Assembly (NCBI GenBank): GCA_946886805.1
Contig: CAMPJM010000273.1
Location: 1 to 5,892, forward strand
Length of the DNA: 5,892 nucleotides
Source: an uncultured Flammeovirgaceae bacterium
GTDB taxonomy: Bacteria > Bacteroidota > Bacteroidia > Cytophagales > Cyclobacteriaceae
Direction: 5' to 3'
The notes under the pieces were generated by a model. The model made no database searches. It was given only the letters and a program-made list of their open reading frames with translations, and was not told the origin of the DNA. The position numbers and the translations under genes were made by a program. The first letter of the stretch is position 1; each line of letters starts with the position of its first letter. Shown in pieces: positions 1-5,892 of the stretch.

Positions 1-62
1 GTTTTAAAAGGGAAGCAATAGAAGGAAAGCTGAAATATTCTAAAAAAGTGGATCATGAATAA
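1..62 (+). CDS. 3' end of an upstream gene, possibly a GNAT acetyltransferase (PseH-like)
   Basis: One frame is open from the window edge to a TAA at 60-62. It gives 19 full codons ending in KKVDHE, with the first visible residues FKREAIEG. The partial codon at 1-2 (xGT) could encode Gly. A 'GFKREA' stretch resembles the C-terminal GF(K/R)xEG strand of GNAT acetyltransferases. In pseudaminic acid loci PseH, a GNAT enzyme that acetylates the 4-amino group of UDP-4-amino-4,6-dideoxy-AltNAc, often lies next to pseI. The tail after GF is shorter than I would expect for a typical PseH, so the identity is tentative. The frame overlaps the start of pseI by 8 bases, which supports a real, translationally coupled gene end. 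Confidence 0.55.
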   Translation, partial: FKREAIEGKLKYSKKVDHE

Positions 63-1113
63 AAAGATATACATTGACAATTTTGAAATTTCTGCTCAAG
101 GAAAAATATTTATTATAGCAGAATTGTCTGCAAATCATAATGGTAGCCTTGAAACTGCCCTAAAAACAATCAAAGCAGCGAAACGTGCAGGGGCAGATGC
201 CATAAAACTGCAAACCTATACGGCCGATACCATTACACTGGATGTTAAAACCGATGATTTTAAGCTAAAACAGGGGACCATCTGGGATGGGAAATATTTA
301 TATGACCTCTATCAAGAAGCCTATACCCCGTGGGAATGGCACGATCAATTGTTTAAAGCAGCGAAGGAGGAGGGGCTTATCTGCTTTTCTTCCCCCTTTG
401 ATAATACAGCCGTTGACCTACTAGAGTCCTTGAGCACACCCGCTTATAAAATTGCTTCCTTTGAAATAACAGACATTCCTTTGATTGAATATACTGCTTC
501 CAAAGGAAAGCCAATTATTATTTCCACCGGAATAGCTGGTAAGGAAGATATAGCCTTGGCTATAGAAACATGTAAAAGAGCAGGGAATGAGCAAATAATT
601 CTATTAAAATGCACTTCTAGTTACCCTGCCCCCATTAATGAGGCAAACATGGCGATGGTTCCGGACCTCGCCCAAAGGTTCGGCGTACTAAGCGGGCTAT
701 CAGATCACACTATGGGAATAACAGTACCCATTGTGGCCGCCACTTTGGGGGCCAAAGTAATTGAAAAACATTTTATCCTTGACCGATCTATAGGAGGACC
801 TGATGCATCCTTCTCCTTAAACGAGGCAGAGTTTACCGCAATGGTCAAAGCCGTAAGGGAGGCAGAATCAGCAGTAGGAACAGTAGATTATACTTTAACC
901 GAAAAACAGCTAAAAGGAAGGGAATTTTCCAGATCTTTGTACGTGGTGAAGGATATAAAGGCTGGTGAGGTAATTACAGAAGAAAATGTGAGATCTGTGC
1001 GGCCTGGATATGGCTTACATCCCAAGTTTTATAGGGAGGTATTGGGGAGGAAGGTGAATAGGGATTTGAGAATGGGAACCTCTCTGAATTTGGAGTTGAT
1101 AGATGATTTCTAG
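55..1113 (+). CDS. pseI: Pseudaminic acid synthase (PseI, NeuB family)
   Basis: Condenses 2,4-diacetamido-2,4,6-trideoxy-L-altrose with phosphoenolpyruvate to give pseudaminic acid, a cytosolic step before CMP activation. The 352 residues match the usual NeuB/PseI length. The N-terminal TIM-barrel shows AELSANHNG (22-30), KLQTYT (51-56), SSPFD (112-116), KIASFEI (132-138), STGIA (157-161), CTSSYPAP (186-193), GLSDHT (214-219), EKHF (237-240) and GGPD (247-250). H218 and H239 sit where NeuB enzymes bind their divalent metal. The block LYQEAYTPWEW (85-95) favours PseI over sialic or legionaminic acid synthases. A C-terminal SAF (antifreeze-like) domain spans about 288-346 and includes VRPGYGL (315-321). 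The ATG at 55 overlaps the preceding stop, and the first residues lead straight into the barrel, so this start is preferred. Its GC content (about 44% in sampled lines) is well above that of the downstream genes. Bacteroidota lack flagella, so if the host assignment is right the product would decorate a surface glycan rather than flagellin. Confidence 0.95.
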   Translation: MNKKIYIDNFEISAQGKIFIIAELSANHNGSLETALKTIKAAKRAGADAIKLQTYTADTITLDVKTDDFKLKQGTIWDGKYLYDLYQEAYTPWEWHDQLFKAAKEEGLICFSSPFDNTAVDLLESLSTPAYKIASFEITDIPLIEYTASKGKPIIISTGIAGKEDIALAIETCKRAGNEQIILLKCTSSYPAPINEANMAMVPDLAQRFGVLSGLSDHTMGITVPIVAATLGAKVIEKHFILDRSIGGPDASFSLNEAEFTAMVKAVREAESAVGTVDYTLTEKQLKGREFSRSLYVVKDIKAGEVITEENVRSVRPGYGLHPKFYREVLGRKVNRDLRMGTSLNLELIDDF

Positions 1114-1314
1114 ATTTAAATTATAGTCGTTTCACTCATGAAAAAAATTATCCCCTAAATTATATTTACTTTTGCACAAGTTAATTACATTTTGACTGTT
1201 GAAGATAATAATCAATTATAGCAGAGGATGAAATAAATGTAATATCTTTAAAGAAATGCATAATCAAGGAAGATTTTAACCAATGATAAATATCGAATAC
1301 TAGATTTAATTATA
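1110..1314. repeat. Pair of short direct near-repeats at the two ends of the intergenic gap
   Basis: CTAGATTTAAATTATA at 1110-1125 and CTAGATTTAATTATA at 1300-1314 are identical apart from one missing A. The first copy contains the pseI stop codon, and the second lies 22 bp before the next start codon. The coordinates span both copies and the sequence between them. AT-rich DNA produces such matches by chance, so significance is uncertain; a small duplication or a recombination scar is possible. Confidence 0.3.
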
Positions 1315-1336
1315 AAGAAAAAACAGCTAAGATAGG
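1114..1336. other. AT-rich intergenic region between the pse block and the downstream operon
   Basis: This 223-bp gap has about 22% GC over the three full lines counted (1141-1320). It contains no ORF of credible length; the longest ATG frame near its start (1138-1158) encodes only six residues. I see no strong hairpin followed by a T-run, so no terminator for pseI is called. It contains one exact TAnnTTTG match (1167-1174) and a weaker TATCTTTA (1243-1250), so it probably holds the promoter of the downstream operon. Composition changes across it, from GC-richer pseI to AT-rich genes, so it may also be an old recombination joint. The joint idea is inference. Confidence 0.7.
1167..1174 (+). 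promoter_or_regulatory. Candidate Bacteroidota-type -7 promoter element (TACTTTTG)
   Basis: TACTTTTG matches the Bacteroidota -7 consensus TAnnTTTG exactly. It lies in the only sizeable intergenic gap, about 160 bp upstream of the formyltransferase start, so it could drive the four-gene operon with a long leader. I find no convincing TTG/TTTG -33 element at the expected distance, where the sequence is mostly A. An exact match to six fixed bases is not rare in AT-rich DNA. A poorer alternative is TATCTTTA at 1243-1250. Confidence 0.35.
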
Positions 1337-1349
1337 ATGAAGATAGGAT
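1329..1349 (+). repeat. Perfect 10-bp direct repeat straddling a start codon
   Basis: AAGATAGGAT occurs at 1329-1338 and again at 1340-1349, an 11-bp period with one base between the copies. The ATG chosen for the formyltransferase (1337-1339) falls at the end of the first copy. In the second copy the matching bases read ATT, so no start codon is duplicated. The second copy places AGGA (1345-1348) nine bases before an in-frame ATG at 1358, which looks like ribosome-binding spacing for a shorter alternative start. Confidence 0.6.
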
Positions 1350-2215
1350 TATACTTAATGAACAAAAAGGGATTATTTGTCTTACAAGCTTTAGTAGATA
1401 ATGGTTACTCAAATTATGTCGGATATGTTGTTTCTTCCAAAGACCCTGGCCTTATAGATGATTCTTATAACGACATACTCGATTTATGTAATAATAATAA
1501 AATAAATTTCTCTGACAGGAAAAATAAGATGTTACCTCTCGTTGACTACAAATTAGCAATAGGTTGGAGATGGTTAATTAGTGAATATGAAAACCTAATT
1601 GTATTACATGATTCTATTCTTCCACGTTATAGAGGATTTGCTCCTTTGGTCAATTCTCTAATTAACGGAGAAAAAGAAATTGGTGTTACTGCTCTCTGGG
1701 CAGATCAAGATTATGACCAGGGTGATATAATTGTTCAACAAAAAGAACAAATTAATTACCCAATTAAGATTCAAGTAGCGATTCAAAAAATTTCAAAATT
1801 ATATACTAACATAGTACTTGAAATATTTAGTAAAGTTCGATCTAATGAGAAATTGATATCTAAGCCACAGGAAGAATCAGAAGCAACTTATAGTATTTGG
1901 CGAGATCAAGATGATTACAAAATTAACTGGACACAACCCGCTGATTATATAAAAAGATTCATTGATGCAGTGGGATATCCCTATCAAGGAGCTCAATCCG
2001 AGATTGTTGGTGGAGAATCAATCATAATAGATGATGCACTTGTTTTAAACGATTTAACTTTAGAATTAAGACATCCTGGCAAAATAATACGATTAAACGA
2101 TGGTAGTCCGGTGGTAATATGTGGACGAGGATTGATTCAGCTTAACAAGGTTAGAAAATTAGATGGTGAAGAGATAAAGTTGACAAAATTAAGGACAAGA
2201 TTTAATATCCATTAA
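1337..2215 (+). CDS. Formyltransferase-family protein, probable sugar N-formyltransferase
   Basis: Probably transfers a formyl group from N10-formyltetrahydrofolate to the amino group of a nucleotide-linked amino sugar. The 292 residues carry an N-terminal formyltransferase domain (about 1-165) with HDSILPRYRG (91-100) and GVTALWADQDYDQGDI (116-131). H91 and D127 fit two of the three catalytic residues known from GART, Fmt and ArnA. The third, Asn in the usual NxH motif, is V89 here. A C-terminal part (about 184-285), with YSIWRDQDDYKINW (185-198) and AVGYPYQGA (211-219), resembles the Fmt/ArnA C-terminal region. ATG 1337 is preferred because MKIGLYLM forms the first Rossmann strand; ATG 1358 would remove it despite better AGGA spacing. 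Only 5 bp separate it from the downstream aminotransferase gene, which points to that enzyme's amino sugar as substrate. A role as housekeeping Met-tRNA formyltransferase is unlikely given its length, motif changes and neighbours. Confidence 0.82.
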   Translation: MKIGLYLMNKKGLFVLQALVDNGYSNYVGYVVSSKDPGLIDDSYNDILDLCNNNKINFSDRKNKMLPLVDYKLAIGWRWLISEYENLIVLHDSILPRYRGFAPLVNSLINGEKEIGVTALWADQDYDQGDIIVQQKEQINYPIKIQVAIQKISKLYTNIVLEIFSKVRSNEKLISKPQEESEATYSIWRDQDDYKINWTQPADYIKRFIDAVGYPYQGAQSEIVGGESIIIDDALVLNDLTLELRHPGKIIRLNDGSPVVICGRGLIQLNKVRKLDGEEIKLTKLRTRFNIH

Positions 2216-2220
2216 AGAAC

Positions 2221-3348
2221 ATGAGAATTCCATTTAATAAACCTTTTCTAACAGGCAAAGAAGCTCACTATATTTATCAGGCGGTGTATTCAGGTAAAAT
2301 ATCAGGTAATGGTACATATACTCAAAAATGTCAAAAATTTTTTGAAGACAAATATGGATTTTTAAAAACCTTATTAACCACTTCATGTACTGATGCATTA
2401 GAAATGGCAGCTATATTAGCAAACATTAAACCAGGAGACGAAGTGATTGTACCATCATATACATTTGTCTCCACCGCTTTAGCTTTTGTTAGAAATGGAG
2501 CTAAAATTATTTTTGCAGATAGTAATAATAACAATCCTAATATGGATGTTAATACGATTGAACAATTAATTACGTCCCGAACAAAAGCGATCGTACCCGT
2601 ACATTATGCAGGTATATCATGTGATATGGGAGCAATAATGATATTGGCGGAAAAATATAACCTATTAGTTATCGAAGATGCTGCACAAGCCATTGATTCG
2701 TTTTATTATGACCGACCTCTTGGAGGGATTGGCCACTTATCCGCTTTTTCATTTCATGAAACTAAAAATATAATTGCTGGAGAGGGAGGCATGCTAGTCG
2801 TTAATGATGACCGTTTTTTAAAAAGATCAGAAATAATATGGGAGAAGGGAACAAATAGAACAGAATTTTTCAGAGGTGAAGTAAATAAATATGGTTGGGT
2901 AGATATCGGATCTTCATTTTTACCTTCAGAGATTGTAGCGGCCTTTTTATACGCTCAACTTGAAAATTTAACTGATATTCAATATAGAAGGAAACAAATT
3001 TGGAAATTATACCATCAACACCTTTCCCCCCTTGAATTTGAAGGCTATATAAAATTGCCATTTTTACCACCTTATGCAAGCAACAATGGCCATATGTTCT
3101 ATATAATTTGCAATGATGGAAGAACACGAAATGAACTGTTATCTTTTTTAAAAGATCATGGTATTTTGGCAGTCTTCCATTATTTGAGTTTGCATAATAG
3201 TGAATTCTATAGTCCAAAGCATGACGGTAGGTCGCTACCTAATTCTGATTATTTCACGGAGTGTCTTATACGTTTACCCTTCTATCTTGAACTTGAAGAT
3301 GAGCAAATAATTGAAGTATCAGAAGTAGTAAAAAAATTTTTTAAATGA
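2221..3348 (+). CDS. rffA: dTDP-4-amino-4,6-dideoxygalactose transaminase (WecE/RffA family)
   Basis: A PLP-dependent sugar aminotransferase (DegT/DnrJ/EryC1 fold) that converts dTDP-4-keto-6-deoxyglucose plus glutamate to dTDP-Fuc4N in the cytosol. Its 375 residues match E. coli WecE in length, and it shares many blocks with it as I recall that sequence: the IPFN start, LLTTSCTDALEMAA (51-64), PGDEVIVPSYTFVSTA (71-86), VPVHYAG (125-131), EDAAQ (152-156), FSFHETKN (176-183), EKGTNRTEFFRG (208-219), DIGSS (228-232), MFYI (292-295) and AVFHY (317-321). K182 is the expected Schiff-base lysine, and D153 should bind the PLP pyridine nitrogen. These WecE-specific blocks set it apart from 3-aminotransferases such as FdtB. 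An Asn-rich stretch (102-105) replaces the usual loop near the end of a strand. Its stop overlaps the next ATG (ATGA), indicating translational coupling. No dTDP-glucose synthesis genes are in the window, so they must lie elsewhere. Confidence 0.92.
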   Translation: MRIPFNKPFLTGKEAHYIYQAVYSGKISGNGTYTQKCQKFFEDKYGFLKTLLTTSCTDALEMAAILANIKPGDEVIVPSYTFVSTALAFVRNGAKIIFADSNNNNPNMDVNTIEQLITSRTKAIVPVHYAGISCDMGAIMILAEKYNLLVIEDAAQAIDSFYYDRPLGGIGHLSAFSFHETKNIIAGEGGMLVVNDDRFLKRSEIIWEKGTNRTEFFRGEVNKYGWVDIGSSFLPSEIVAAFLYAQLENLTDIQYRRKQIWKLYHQHLSPLEFEGYIKLPFLPPYASNNGHMFYIICNDGRTRNELLSFLKDHGILAVFHYLSLHNSEFYSPKHDGRSLPNSDYFTECLIRLPFYLELEDEQIIEVSEVVKKFFK

Positions 3349-4508
3349 TATTACACCTTGTTGAAGATCAGAAGGTCATAAATAGAACCATTTCTCTTTT
3401 TGAAAAAGTAAACCCAGGGAACAACAGATTTCTTGTTGAAATACCTGAAGACCACCATACACTGAAATATGTCCAATATTCAAACTCTACTGTTTGTGCG
3501 GTGTACGGAACAAAAACTTATTGGGATATTGTAGGTGATGTTTCACAATATGAGGCGGTCATTTTTCATGATCTTACACTCAATAAATGTAAATTTATAT
3601 ACAAGTTTATCCAAATTAATACTCCCTTTGTCTGGATATTATGGGGTGCGGATCTTTATAGCTATTTAGCAGAAGAAAAAGGTTATAAACTATATTTGTG
3701 GAAACCAAATGTATGGAATTTTAAACTGAGGTGGCTTTTCAGAGATAAATTAAGTACCTTTCTTCGTAAAATCAAAAAAAGATTAAAAAACCAAATACCA
3801 TCTAATTTGTTATACAGAACCGCATATAAAAGAATTAATTACTGTTGCATATTTAATAAAGGTGATTATGAATTATTAATAAAATACACTGATTCTAATG
3901 CCAAATGGTTTTGGTTTAATTATTATCCAATTGACACAATACTAGGGAAAGACCTAAGAAACAAAAGAATCAATGGAGACAATATCATTGTGGGTAACTC
4001 AGGCTCAATTACAGGAAATCATGTACCTGCATTTAAATTACTCAAATCCTTAAATACTCAAAATAAAAAGATAATAGTTCCATTAAGCTATGGAAATCTT
4101 TCTTATTGTGACCTTTTAATAAAGAAAGGAAATAAGATAATAGGAGAAAATTTTCTGCCCATAACAGACTTTTTGCCTCTGCATGAATACAACAATATTT
4201 TATGTTCAGCAAGTATAGTAATTATGTTTCAATTGCGACAAGAAGCTGTTGGAAATATTCTAATTTCGCTATATTTAGGATCAAAAGTTTATCTACAAGA
4301 AGAAAACAACTTGTTTAAATACTTTAATTCTATTGGAATTAAAGTATTTTCTGTAAAAAAAGATTTAACAACGAATAATCCTGAAGCATTTGATCCATTG
4401 CCAGGGGAGTATCAGATACAGAATAGAAAAAGAATATTTTCAGAGTTTAATGAAAAGAGAATTATTTCTAAAACCAAGATGTTACTTGAAGAAGTCATTA
4501 AAAAATGA
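3345..4508 (+). CDS. WecF-like glycosyltransferase (GT56, Fuc4NAc transferase family)
   Basis: Likely transfers a Fuc4N-derived sugar from its dTDP donor to an undecaprenyl-linked glycan at the inner face of the cytoplasmic membrane. In enterobacteria WecF adds Fuc4NAc to lipid II of the common antigen. Recognisable blocks are HLVEDQ near the N-terminus, FVWILWGADLY (95-105), IIVGNSG (214-220) followed by NH (225-226), VPLSYG (245-250), LPLHEY (277-282) and FQLRQEAVGNI (295-305) ahead of LGSKVYL (311-317). Its 387 residues exceed E. coli WecF (about 359). The extra length is mostly about 119-157, a strongly basic stretch with ten Lys/Arg and one Asp between 125 and 150, perhaps for membrane contact. 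It overlaps both neighbours by ATGA and directly follows the Fuc4N aminotransferase, which fits its donor. The acceptor and the exact donor substituent (acetyl, formyl or free amine) cannot be read from the sequence. Confidence 0.85.
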   Translation: MILHLVEDQKVINRTISLFEKVNPGNNRFLVEIPEDHHTLKYVQYSNSTVCAVYGTKTYWDIVGDVSQYEAVIFHDLTLNKCKFIYKFIQINTPFVWILWGADLYSYLAEEKGYKLYLWKPNVWNFKLRWLFRDKLSTFLRKIKKRLKNQIPSNLLYRTAYKRINYCCIFNKGDYELLIKYTDSNAKWFWFNYYPIDTILGKDLRNKRINGDNIIVGNSGSITGNHVPAFKLLKSLNTQNKKIIVPLSYGNLSYCDLLIKKGNKIIGENFLPITDFLPLHEYNNILCSASIVIMFQLRQEAVGNILISLYLGSKVYLQEENNLFKYFNSIGIKVFSVKKDLTTNNPEAFDPLPGEYQIQNRKRIFSEFNEKRIISKTKMLLEEVIKK

Positions 4509-5892
4509 CACTAAGGGAACAAGCGGTAAAAGGAGTAAAATGGACTAGTATCTCTGCTGCGGTAGGTGCAAGTACGCAATTACTACAATTAGTTATTTTA
4601 ACACGATATCTGTCCCCAGAAGATTTCGGCTTAATGTCTTTAGCACTTGTGGCAATTGGCTTCTCTCAAATTTTCTTAGATATGGGAGTTTCAAATGCAA
4701 TAATCCACAAGCAAATAATTACTAAAAACGAACTTGACACACTGTACATACTTAATATATGTGCAGGAACAGCTATTTTTTGTGGATTATTTTTTGCAGC
4801 ACCCTTATTAGCTGATTTTTATAATGAGCCTGAACTAAAATCAATTATTAGATGGACGGGCTTATCTTTTCTTATTCAACCTTTCGGTCAACAATTTTTA
4901 GTACTACTCAAAAAGGAACTTCAGTTTAATGAAATAGCGAAAAGAGATATTTTATCAAAGTTCATCTCTTTATTGGTGGCTGTTGCTTTGGCTACAAATA
5001 ATGGAGGAGTGTATTCCCTTGTGTTTGCCAATATCAGTGCTGCATGTGTTTCTACTGCTTTGCTTCTTTCAATAGGGCTAAAACATCACCGTCCTTCTTT
5101 TTTCTTTAAGTTCAGCTTAGTAAAACAAAGTTTAAGGTTTGGATTATATCAAATGGGAGAAAATTGTATAAACTATTTTAACACGCAATTTGATAGTATT
5201 TTAATAGGTAAATTAATTGGAATTGAGGCGTTAGGAATTTATGATATTGCTAAAAACATAGCTATGCGACCAGCAAAGATAATAAATCCTATTATCACTC
5301 AAATAACCTTTCCTGTTCTTGCAAAGATGCAACATAACCTAAGCAATGTAAAAAAAACTTATCTTAAAACCATTAATTATTTAGCTTCGATTAATTTTCC
5401 AATTTATGTTTTCATAGGAGTTTTCGCGGAACCAATAATATTAATTCTTTTTGGAGACAAATGGGTGGCTGCTATACCAATACTACGAATTCTATCTATT
5501 TATGGGATGATTCGATCAACAGGAAATCCAATAGGTGCTTTACTTTTAGCTAGAGGTAGGGCAGATTTAGGTTTCTATTGGAATCTAGGATTATTTTTTT
5601 TAATTCCAATTGTAATTTACTTAGGAAGCAGTTTTGGATTAGCTGGAATAGCTTCTACATTGGCTGCACTACAATTAGGTCTCTTAGTTCCAGCTTGGAG
5701 AATACTAATTAAAAAATGTTGCGGTGCTGGGTTTAATGAATATTTTGAACAAATAATACGACCTCTTTTACTTTCAATGTTGCAAAGTTTGTGTTATTTC
5801 GGAGTATTATACTTCCTAAATGAGGCTACTTCCCAGTTAATAATAGGTACTATTTTGATGATTTCTACAGGATTGTATCTAAATAAGATCTG
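4505..5892 (+). CDS. wzx: Polysaccharide flippase, WzxC-like MOP family (3' end beyond window)
   Basis: The frame opens at ATG 4505, overlapping the previous stop by ATGA, and stays open for 462 codons to the window edge. The encoded protein begins MTLREQAVKGVKWTS. It is rich in hydrophobic helices, with candidates near 18-33, 42-62, 80-102, 115-134, 150-163, 168-190, 295-316, 322-347, 358-375, 378-398, 417-437 and 443-460. It resembles E. coli WzxC and other PST transporters through LREQAVKGVKW, GQQF (128-131), KELQFN (137-142), LRFGLY (210-215), NPIITQITFPVLAKMQ (261-276), LFGDKW (315-320) and STGNPIGALLLARGR (338-352). This family flips undecaprenyl-linked oligosaccharides across the inner membrane. 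The usual length is about 480-490 residues, so only the last few dozen are missing. Runs of eight A (5350-5357) and eight T (5594-5601) lie in the frame, but the frame is intact. Confidence 0.9.
   Translation, partial: MTLREQAVKGVKWTSISAAVGASTQLLQLVILTRYLSPEDFGLMSLALVAIGFSQIFLDMGVSNAIIHKQIITKNELDTLYILNICAGTAIFCGLFFAAPLLADFYNEPELKSIIRWTGLSFLIQPFGQQFLVLLKKELQFNEIAKRDILSKFISLLVAVALATNNGGVYSLVFANISAACVSTALLLSIGLKHHRPSFFFKFSLVKQSLRFGLYQMGENCINYFNTQFDSILIGKLIGIEALGIYDIAKNIAMRPAKIINPIITQITFPVLAKMQHNLSNVKKTYLKTINYLASINFPIYVFIGVFAEPIILILFGDKWVAAIPILRILSIYGMIRSTGNPIGALLLARGRADLGFYWNLGLFFLIPIVIYLGSSFGLAGIASTLAALQLGLLVPAWRILIKKCCGAGFNEYFEQIIRPLLLSMLQSLCYFGVLYFLNEATSQLIIGTILMISTGLYLNKI

Noticed and set aside
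1110..1126. Possible terminator hairpin after pseI around CTAGATTTAAATTATAG
   Set aside because: Pairing is weak and almost all A-T, and no U-run follows, so a terminator cannot be supported.
1138..1158. Six-codon ATG frame (MKKIIP) after pseI, possible leader peptide
   Set aside because: Too short, with no attenuator-like hairpin or run of regulatory codons after it, and it lies upstream of the candidate promoter element.
2331..2534. Minus-strand open frame of 67 codons inside the aminotransferase gene
   Set aside because: It lies entirely antisense to a strongly conserved gene, has no recognisable domain and no intergenic promoter space, so it is a shadow frame.
2870..3217. Minus-strand open frame of 115 codons inside the aminotransferase gene
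   Set aside because: Antisense to the C-terminal half of the WecE-like coding sequence; its composition looks like random translation of AT-rich DNA, with no motif.
3330..3342. A7T6 tract at the end of the aminotransferase gene as a phase-variation site
   Set aside because: Homopolymers of this length are common at this base composition, and the frame is intact with a clean ATGA junction right after it.
5594..5601. Run of eight T (and eight A at 5350-5357) in the flippase gene as slippage switches
   Set aside because: Both are in frame and translate into plausible residues; eight-base runs are expected in AT-rich coding DNA, and there is no sign of an off allele.

Overview
This window is part of a surface-polysaccharide (O-antigen or capsule-like) biosynthesis locus. 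All recognised genes are on the plus strand. The organism is most likely a member of the Bacteroidota. The support for this is AT-rich DNA, start codons without strong Shine-Dalgarno sequences, a candidate TAnnTTTG -7 promoter element at 1167-1174, and the general look of the proteins. That placement is an inference, not proven by a marker gene.

Region 1 (1-1113) is the 3' end of a pseudaminic-acid (Pse) pathway block. It holds the last codons of an upstream gene, possibly a GNAT acetyltransferase of PseH type, overlapping a complete pseI (pseudaminic acid synthase). This part is clearly richer in GC: seven hand-counted 60-base lines inside pseI average about 44%. Region 2 (1114-1336) is a 223-bp intergenic stretch of about 22% GC. 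It contains the candidate promoter element, a short direct near-repeat near its two ends, and a perfect 10-bp direct repeat across the next start codon.

Region 3 (1337-5892) is a compact operon of about 31% GC (seven hand-counted lines). In order it encodes an N-formyltransferase-fold protein, a WecE/RffA-type sugar aminotransferase, a WecF-like GT56 glycosyltransferase, and a WzxC-like MOP-family flippase cut by the window edge. The gaps are 5 bp, then two ATGA stop/start overlaps.

Proposed logic: the aminotransferase makes dTDP-4-amino-4,6-dideoxygalactose (dTDP-Fuc4N), and the formyltransferase may cap the amine. The WecF-like enzyme may move the modified sugar to a lipid-linked glycan, which the flippase exports. 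This resembles the enterobacterial common antigen Fuc4NAc branch, but with a formyltransferase next to WecE where an acetyltransferase (WecD) would be expected. The formyl-sugar product is a hypothesis. Two oddities are the replacement of the usual catalytic Asn by Val in the formyltransferase and a strongly basic insertion in the glycosyltransferase. I saw no RNA genes, mobile elements, CRISPR arrays or clear terminators.
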